Part shown: piece by piece, positions 6,937 to 11,948 of the stretch
Numbering within the stretch: position 1 is the first letter of the stretch
Layout of the letters: the number at the start of each line of letters is the position of its first letter
NCBI GenBank assembly: GCA_001275005.1
Contig: JWZX01001247.1
Location: 1-11,948 of the forward strand
Origin: Chrysochromulina tobinii
Taxonomy: Eukaryota; Haptophyta; Prymnesiales; Chrysochromulinaceae
Reading direction: 5' to 3'
DNA length: 11,948 bases
The notes under the pieces: model-generated
The model's input: only the letters and a program-made list of their open reading frames with translations
Told to the model about the DNA's origin: nothing
Database searches by the model: none
Translations under genes and position numbers: made by a program

Positions 6937-9828
6937 ATGGAGCCCGACTATGAAGACTGGATCATCGATAAGATGAAGTTCCACCTGCCCGGGCTGTCCG
7001 ACAAAGAGCTCAAGAAGGTGTTCAAGGATGCGGGTGGTGACTACAACGAGGCCCTCAAACTTGGCAAGTCGGTGACGGGAACCCAGCGACGGGAACCTCT
7101 ACCCTCCCATCGTCCCAGTCAGCGCTGCGAGATGGCGGAGATGGCAGCGGCAACGGCCGCCGCGGCGGCTGAACTCAAGGCGGCCAAAGAGGTGGCGGAG
7201 GCCAAGAGGCAGAGGGTAGCAGCCATGACCGCCGCCGTGGCAGCCGAAGTCGAGGCGCAGCTCATCAGCATGGCCAACTCGCTGCTCGTGCGTGCGAAAT
7301 CAGAGGCCATGACCGCCGCGGCCGCCGCACTCAAGGCAGCCCAAGAGGAGGCGGCGGTCAAGGCGGCCGCCGCACTCAAGGCAGCGCAAGAGGAGGCGGC
7401 GATCAAGGCGGCCGCCGCACTCAAGGCAGCGCAAGAGGAGGGGGCGGTCAAGGCGGCCGCCGCACTCAAGGCAGCCCAAGGGGAGGCGGCGGTCAAGGCG
7501 GCCGCGCTAGCGGCTGCTCGCGCTGCGGCGGGCGCCGCACTAGTGTCGGTCAACAATCAGCAGGAAGCATCGGGGGCTGCGGCCGTTGCCGAAAGTTTGC
7601 CTGAGCCAGTTGAGCGTGCAACCAGTGGTACGACATCGGTGCCCGCTCAGGTGGCGATACGGGCCGAGCAGAGCATGGAGCCAGAATTGATGCCAGAGCC
7701 GAAGTTACCGCCGCCGTCAGTGCCGTGCTCTCTGGTAGAGCCACCGCTGCCGCCCACACGCCCCGAGGGCGTGCCCCAGGATGCTATGGACCTGAGCGGC
7801 GACGGCGGCTTGTGCAAGCAGTTGCTCCGGGCCGGCGACGAGGAGGGCGGCAGCCCGGAGAGCGGCAGCCTGGTGCAGGTGCACTATGTGGGCACGTTGA
7901 TGGATGGGACCCAATTTGATTCGAGCCGCGACCGGGCGGGCAACTTTTCGTTCACGATCGGCCGGGGCCAGGTGATCAAGGGATGGGACGTCGGTGTGGC
8001 CTCGATGAAGCGCGGCGAGAAGGCGCTGCTCTACTGCCGCTCGGATTATGCATACGGCGCGCGGGGCTCGCCGCCCAAGATACCGCCCGAGACGACGCTC
8101 CAATTCGAGGTGGAACTCCTTTCGTGGGGCCTGCCTAAAAAGGATCGGTGGGAGGTATCTGAGAAAGAGAAGCTATCCGAGGCGTCCCGGCTCAAGGCCG
8201 AGGGTACAGAGGCCTTCAAGGCGGGCAAGTGGGCGCAAGCGCAGCCGCTGTACGCCGAAGCGGCCGAGTGGGTCGAGTATGATGACGACTTTGTGGAGGA
8301 GTCGACAAAGGCGGAGGCCGGCGCTCTAGTGATCTCGTGCTGGCTCAACGAGGCGCAATGCTGCCTCAAGCTCCAAGATTGGGCAGGTGCGATCTCAGCG
8401 AGCTCGAGCGTTCTGCGCAAGGAGGGCGAGAATGTCAAAGCGCTGTACCGGCGCGGTCTGGCGAATACCAAGTTGCAGAACTTCGAGATGGGTCGGCAGG
8501 ACTTGAAGAGGGCGGCGACACTCGACCCCAAGAGCCGTGAGATCCGAGAGGCCCTCGAGGGCCTCAAGGAGGCCGAGGTCAGATGGCCACTGATGGCCAC
8601 TGATGGCCACTGATTGCCACTGACCGCCGATGGCCACTGATTGCCACTGATTGCCACTGACCGCCGAGGTCAGATGGCCACTGATTGCCACTGATTGCCA
8701 CTGACTGCCGAGGTCAGATGGCCACTGAGTGCCACTTTGCCACTGATTGCCGAGGTCAGATGGCCACTGATTGCCACTGATTGCCACTGACTGCCGAGGT
8801 CAGATGGCCACTGATGGCCACTGATTGCCACTGAGTGCCACTGAGTGCTGATGATTGCTACTGGTAGGTCAAATCGAAGGAGGAGGCCAAGGCCATGTTC
8901 GCCAAGATGTTCAACAAGGGAGCAGACCCCAAGCCGCCTGCAGCACACAAGGCGGAGGTGGCCAAGGTGGAGGGGGTGGAGGGGGTGCCCCCACCTGTAT
9001 GCGGCGGCATTGGAGGTGGCCAATGTGGAGGCGGAGGCCACCAAGTCGGCGGCGGCGGCGGCGGCGGCGGAGGCGGAGGCGGAGGCGGAGGCGAAGGCGA
9101 AGGCGGAGGTGGAGGCCTCCAAAGTGCCCATCCCAGCGCCCATCACCAAGGAGCAGCGCGCTGCGGCGGCGGCGGAGGCGGAGGCCTCTGAAGCGCCCAT
9201 CTCAGCGCCCATCACCAAGGAGCAGCGCGCTGCGGCGGCGGCGTGGGCGCAAGGTCTCCTGGACGATAAGGACGCGCGCATCGCCTACGCAACCAAGGTG
9301 TTCGTCGAGGCGGATGTCGACGGTTCAGCATCACTCGAGCCCGCAGAGGCGCTCGCCCTCGTGCGCAAGATTGCACGAAACGTTCACCTCGATATGCCCT
9401 CGGACGAGAACGTCCAGAAGCTGCTCAAGATCTGCGACAAGAGCCGCGATGGGGCGCTCCAAATGAACGAATTCCAAGCCTTCTTCAAATCCATGCTCGA
9501 GTCGGCGCTCAAGCGCTGCCGCGAGCGGATGCTCGAGCAGGCAGGGGCAACGGCGGCGGGCGCCCGTGACGGCGCCAGTGCTACCGGTCCTGCCGCGAGC
9601 GACGCGGCGGCAGCTGCCGAGGAGCGTCCGGTATCGTCCTTCATCGTCCCCGCCGAGGCGGGCGGCAACCTGACGAAACCTGCCTCCCCTACGAAGGAGG
9701 TGACGAAACCGGTCTCCCCTATGAAGGAGGTGACGAAACCGGCCTCCCCGAAGGAGGGGGCGCCGGCACCGGCACCAGCCGCGGGCACGAATGCAGCCAA
9801 GAAGGGTACCAAGAAGGGTAAGAAATAG
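6937..9828 (+). CDS. Multidomain FKBP-type peptidyl-prolyl isomerase with TPR and EF-hands
   Basis: The model has three exons (6937-8577, 8868-8957, 9016-9828) and gives about 847 aa. It starts at a strong context (GGCGCCATGG). Domains in order: a UBA/CUE-like helical start (1-45, with LSDKELKKVFKDAGGDYNEAL); an Ala-rich helical linker with four 15-residue repeats (128-187); a Pro/Glu-rich hinge; one FKBP domain (about 284-398); a TPR region (about 407-577); and an Ala/Glu coil followed by two EF-hands. FKBP catalytic-pocket residues are present: Tyr317, Phe327, Asp328, Trp350 and Tyr373 (YAYG). The TPR keeps the Hsp90 carboxylate-clamp pattern (Lys420, Asn471, Lys501, Arg505), followed by the family's AMFAKMF tail helix. 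The EF-hand loops are DVDGSASLEPAE (677-688) and DKSRDGALQMNE (718-729), both with good Ca2+ ligands. The tail has three TKPxSP repeats and ends Lys-rich. It is probably a cytosolic or nuclear Hsp90 co-chaperone under Ca2+ control. The third-exon join is the weakest part of the model. Confidence 0.85.
7318..7497 (+). repeat. 45-bp in-frame tandem repeat, 4 units (Ala-rich helix)
   Basis: Four near-identical 45-bp units (7318, 7363, 7408, 7453) each encode AAAALKAAQEEAAVK-like 15-mers within the FKBP gene. Every unit begins with a GCGGCCGC sequence. The unit length is a multiple of three, so copy-number change would keep the frame. The product should be a long, mostly alanine, charged helix separating the N-terminal domain from the FKBP domain. 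Confidence 0.95.
8578..8867 (+). other. FKBP intron 1 (290 nt), a minisatellite carrying duplicated splice donors
   Basis: The donor is GCCGAG|GTCAGATGG at 8578 and the acceptor is CTACTGGTAG|GTCAAATCG at 8867/8868, in phase 0. Splicing joins ...EGLKEAE to VKSKEEAKAMFAKMF, the expected C-terminal helix of a TPR-FKBP. Reading through instead hits a TGA at 8611-8613. The intron is built almost entirely of a 10-bp unit, TTGCCACTGA, and variants, organised in blocks of about 42-44 bp. The exon-intron boundary hexamers GCCGAG|GTCAGA recur intact at 8663, 8707, 8749 and 8793. The acceptor end resembles the repeat too (TGATTGCTACTGGTAG). Confidence 0.88.
8958..9015 (+). other. Probable short FKBP intron 2 (58 nt, or 49 nt) flanked by direct repeats
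   Basis: The frame that carries AMFAKMF ends in an implausible Gly/Cys/Pro run, while the frame that reaches the EF-hands begins from VANVEAEATK at 9016. Removing 58 nt (GAG|GTGGCC to TTGGAG|GTGGCC) connects them as HKAE|VANVEAEATK. A donor at 8967 (AAG|GTGGAG) with the same acceptor removes 49 nt and also restores frame. The ends are copies of GGAGGTGGCCAA (8954 and 9012). A real indel or base error instead of an intron cannot be excluded. Confidence 0.5.
9050..9114 (+). repeat. GGC/GGA trinucleotide tract encoding Ala-Glu-Lys run
   Basis: A run of GCG, GAG and AAG codons, in phase with the EF-hand frame, encodes an AAAAAAA-EAEAEAEA-KAKAEVEA segment. It looks like a charged alanine helix linking the TPR tail to the EF-hand region. 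It is a purine-rich, slippage-prone stretch. Confidence 0.9.
9115..9252 (+). repeat. 69-bp in-frame tandem duplication, 2 units
   Basis: Two 69-bp copies (9115-9183, 9184-9252) each encode a 23-residue unit with the core API-TKEQRAAAAA (AS-x-x-PIxAPITKEQR). They sit between the Ala/Glu helix and the first EF-hand. High nucleotide identity suggests a recent duplication or homogenisation. Confidence 0.93.
9670..9756 (+). repeat. 30-bp in-frame tandem repeat, 3 units (TKPxSPxKE)
   Basis: Three decapeptide units, LTKPASPTKE, VTKPVSPMKE and VTKPASPKEG, near the FKBP C-terminus; the last unit is slightly shortened. Ser-Pro and flanking Lys make these plausible proline-directed phosphorylation sites. 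That is inference from the motif only. Confidence 0.9.
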
Positions 9829-10446
9829 CTTCGGCCACAGGGAGGATCGCCGGGCCAACGCTATGGATTCAACCAAACGTCTTAAGGAGGGCGGGGCGCC
9901 ACGCACATCAAGAGGTTAACAACTTCAGAGCCTGAGCGACACAGTCACAGAGCGCGGCTGTACCTGTGTCAGACTTGCACACTTGGACAGAGCGGTGGAC
10001 ACTTGGACTTGCGCTCTCACTGCGTGACATCGGCAGACCACGCTACCTTTGCCCGGAGCGACCCTGAGAGCAACACCGCACACCGGTCACCGCAAACAAG
10101 GCCCCGGTAGTTATTTATTATTATAATTGACACACCATGAATTGACACGAATGTGGTATGTGTATGTTGTGTCGGGACGCCCCCCGTGTCGCCATTACCC
10201 CTTTGGGGCTTTTCGTTTTCCGCTTCCTCTACTACTACCAATTGAAACAACTACTTTTACTTTTTGCCGGAACCTACGTCGCACAGGACCACGCAGGTTC
10301 CTGGCAGACAAGTCTGTGTGTCCGTCTCGTGAGTGTCCCGGCTCCCCCACCGTGAGAAAAAGTTTGAGGCCCCCCTGAACTGTGTACGGTACTGTACCGT
10401 TAACCGTACAGTACTGTTAACGGTACAGAACCGGGAACCAGAGAAA
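9829..10446. promoter_or_regulatory. Intergenic region between the FKBP gene and the membrane-protein gene, 618 bp
   Basis: This probably holds the FKBP 3' UTR and the promoter or 5' exons of the next gene. There is an AT-rich patch around 10109-10131 (TTATTTATTATTATAATTG), unusual in this GC-rich window. It could be a 3'-end or promoter signal. A TGA at 10330 closes the frame of the downstream ORF. The palindrome cluster at 10386-10428 lies just before the chosen start. No RNA gene was recognised. Confidence 0.55.
10386..10428. repeat. Overlapping palindrome cluster (13-bp inverted repeat plus 15-bp palindrome)
   Basis: CTGTACCGTTAAC at 10392-10404 is the exact reverse complement of GTTAACGGTACAG at 10416-10428, with an 11-nt loop. 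Overlapping it, ACGGTAC-T-GTACCGT at 10386-10400 is a perfect 15-bp palindrome. The cluster ends 18 bp before the predicted ATG at 10447. On RNA it would form a stable hairpin. Alternatively, CTGTTAACGGTACAG has the look of a branch site plus acceptor. Confidence 0.9.
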
Positions 10447-11472
10447 ATGGCGCCGCAGCGGTGCGAGGCAGCAGTCGATGAAGCGCAGACTAGCTCATGG
10501 GAGTCTGGATTCGCCATTACGATTAACGTACCTGTATGGTCAAATGGCGCCATCGTTGTCCTCAAGACACGCAAGGACCTGAAACCGCGCTCCGCTAGGA
10601 ATGCCGCGATCATTGAGAACACGACATCAGTCGTAAAATTGCGCTTGATGGATTGGTCTGATGCTTCCCAAGACTTTGGTTTACAAGGCGACGCATCTTA
10701 TTCCCCCAAGGACATCATCGACTTGTATCATGACTGCGGTTCAGGACGGCCACCTCCGCCATACTTGCCTCCGCCATACTTGCCACCACCGGCAACACCG
10801 CCTCCGTTGCCATGTTTGACACCGACGCCCTCTCCGTCATCTCCAAGGCCTTCGGCTCCATCCCCTCTACCTTTGCCGTCGTTTCCGCCGCCGTCTCCTG
10901 AGCCGCTTCCGCCTCCGCCTCCGCTGCCGTGTCCACCATCAGTGCCACCTCTGTCACAAACCTTTGTGGAAATGGCAGAAGAATTGGTGGAGCCAGACGC
11001 GATTCATCTGATTGCTGGAGGCTTGGCGCTGCTTGTCATCTTCGCATGGTGCTGTCCTTGGCACAGCGCCCCTGTTCGCGAGGCTTTCGGGCGGTGGCGT
11101 TCGGGAGGCCTGAAGAAGCATCTACAGAATCAGTCCCCTCACCGCATCCATGGCAACAGGAGGCGTTTCCAGCTGGTCACACAGCTTCCAAAAGTGGATG
11201 AGGAGCCTGAAGAGTACATCAGTTCGACAAGTGAAAACTGTGCCGAAGACGAAGACAGCGATGAATACTCGAAATCGGGCCGGCCCTGCGGTGAAGAATG
11301 TGAACCTTCGATTGCAGATCAACTCGAGGAGCAAGTGTCTCGTCAGAAGGACGACGAGGAGGAGGACGAGGTTGAGGATGGGCTGCTCTCGTCGCACCTG
11401 AGCGCGCGCGGGAGCGAAACCATACCATCAGCCGTTAAGGAAGGCCGGCGTCGTCGTGTCGGGCACCGATAA
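10447..11472 (+). CDS. Proline-rich single-pass membrane protein, N-terminus uncertain
   Basis: A 341-residue frame from the first in-frame ATG (GAAAATGG context) to TAA at 11470-11472. The N-terminal part (1-100) has a W-x-SGF-x-ITINVPVWSNGAIVVL pattern and a later FGLQGDA. This recalls the small beta-sandwich, carbohydrate-binding CBM2-like domains seen in many algal secreted proteins, but the match is loose. A Pro/Ser-rich linker (about 102-171, PPPPYLPPPYLPPP onward) is typical of extended cell-wall or surface glycoproteins. One hydrophobic helix follows (about 186-205, IHLIAGGLALLVIFAWCC), flanked inside by Arg/Lys. The last 130 residues are charged, with acidic runs (DDEEEDEVEDG) and a basic end (GRRRRVGHR), probably a cytoplasmic tail. 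No signal peptide is visible at this ATG, so an upstream exon may supply one; the frame is open back to 10333. I do not recognise a named family. Confidence 0.7.
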   Translation: MAPQRCEAAVDEAQTSSWESGFAITINVPVWSNGAIVVLKTRKDLKPRSARNAAIIENTTSVVKLRLMDWSDASQDFGLQGDASYSPKDIIDLYHDCGSGRPPPPYLPPPYLPPPATPPPLPCLTPTPSPSSPRPSAPSPLPLPSFPPPSPEPLPPPPPLPCPPSVPPLSQTFVEMAEELVEPDAIHLIAGGLALLVIFAWCCPWHSAPVREAFGRWRSGGLKKHLQNQSPHRIHGNRRRFQLVTQLPKVDEEPEEYISSTSENCAEDEDSDEYSKSGRPCGEECEPSIADQLEEQVSRQKDDEEEDEVEDGLLSSHLSARGSETIPSAVKEGRRRRVGHR

Positions 11473-11948
11473 GATGCCCACCGCCTTCAGCGCGTAAGGA
11501 TCAAGATGTGGTGCGCGCGATAATTCGCGACCGGTTCGTGAGCCAGCAGTGGGGCAGACGACTCCCGCAGCGCCAGCCAAGAGCGCTGGCAGCGGGTCGC
11601 AGCAGCGGAGGGTGTTGCTAGATTGAATTTTAGATTGAGGCCTTGTCGATTCAACAGGAATCCACATTCCAGGCTATACCTCCCCCACCCTGCGCTGCTG
11701 CCTGCTGCACTGTAGCAGTAGAGTGCGGCAGAGCCAGACCCAGAGGGCGAGCGTTCCAAGGAGCAGGCACTGCATGCTTGGCCTTGGGCCGACACGCGGC
11801 GGATATGGATATAGAAAGATATAGCGGCCAAGTACTGAACGAATTGAAGATTTGAAGTCGAGGTTGTGTGACATTACAGGGGGGGAAATGTAATTTCAAC
11901 CTTCGGACTCTCGGAATCCTAAACCTCTTGGCCTTGGGGGCCTTGGGG
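11473..11948. other. Right-end region, 476 bp, no gene recognised
   Basis: This is sequence downstream of the membrane-protein stop, presumably its 3' UTR and flank. Small frames on both strands are unremarkable and mutually overlapping. Minor simple-sequence features are GATATGGATATAG-like repeats at about 11802-11822 and GGCCTTGGG repeats at the very end. A short G run lies at 11880-11886. Confidence 0.6.

Noticed and set aside
7072-7118. Possible 47-nt intron (GTGACG...CCCAG) after LKLGKS in the FKBP gene
   Set aside because: Removing 47 nt would break the frame, which is open on both sides without it. The segment is more simply coding, with a small internal GACGGGAACC duplication.
7119-7556. 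Minus-strand frame of 145 codons rich in Ala/Ser opposite the FKBP gene
   Set aside because: It is the antisense shadow of the Ala-rich 45-bp repeats; GC-rich repeats keep the opposite frame open. It has no domain or start context.
8845-9015. Independent start for the EF-hand frame within the intron (MLMIATGRSN...)
   Set aside because: The first 57 codons are antisense-like Arg/Pro sequence overlapping the FKBP exon in another frame. The EF-hand part is better explained as the 3' end of the FKBP gene.
8395-9281. Overlapping minus-strand frames with repeated SGNQWPS-like peptides
   Set aside because: They are translations of the intronic minisatellite and antisense of coding repeats. The repetitive peptide follows from the 10-bp DNA repeat, not from a protein family.
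6021-10362. A 13-bp match (CCGTGAGAAAAAG) at 6021-6033 and 10350-10362, both upstream of genes
   Set aside because: About one exact 13-mer match is expected by chance in a window this size, so the shared position alone is not enough.

Overview
This is a GC-rich, intron-containing nuclear window from a eukaryote, most likely a unicellular alga or other protist. The evidence is five protein-coding loci with spliceosomal introns (GT-AG, plus one clear GC-AG), eukaryote-only families (AP-2 mu, UBL5/Hub1, a TPR-FKBP), Ala/Gly/Pro-rich low-complexity coding sequence and many microsatellites. The GC-AG intron, the GC bias and a proline-rich single-pass membrane protein suggest a haptophyte-like alga, but I cannot fix the lineage from sequence alone. 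I see no rRNA, tRNA, CRISPR array, transposase or virus gene.

Layout. (1) 1-307: a CT microsatellite, then what looks like a 3' splice site and the last exon of a plus-strand gene that starts left of the window. (2) 648-3157, minus strand: a membrane protein with eight aquaporin half-repeats, i.e. four MIP domains in one chain of about 791 residues. It has one 135-nt intron, and a single missing base near 1758 breaks the frame. (3) 3964-5617, minus strand: a complete three-exon AP-2 mu gene (436 aa) whose first intron is GC-AG. (4) 6092-6313, plus strand: an intact single-exon UBL5/Hub1 gene (73 aa), divergent from AP-2 mu across 474 bp. (5) 6937-9828, plus strand: a TPR-containing FKBP with an apparent UBA/CUE-like N-terminus, an Ala-rich helical linker, one FKBP domain, an Hsp90-type TPR region and a C-terminal pair of EF-hands (about 847 aa). 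Its first intron is a minisatellite containing four extra copies of its own 5' splice site. (6) 10447-11472, plus strand: a proline-rich single-pass membrane protein, preceded by a dense cluster of palindromes.

The genes are mostly housekeeping: clathrin adaptor, splicing-associated ubiquitin-like protein, co-chaperone. They do not form an obvious pathway or operon-like system. The unusual content lies in gene architecture: the fused four-domain MIP protein, the FKBP-TPR-EF-hand fusion, and two introns in the FKBP gene whose boundaries look like products of AGGT-containing duplications. I found no evidence for a new multi-gene system.
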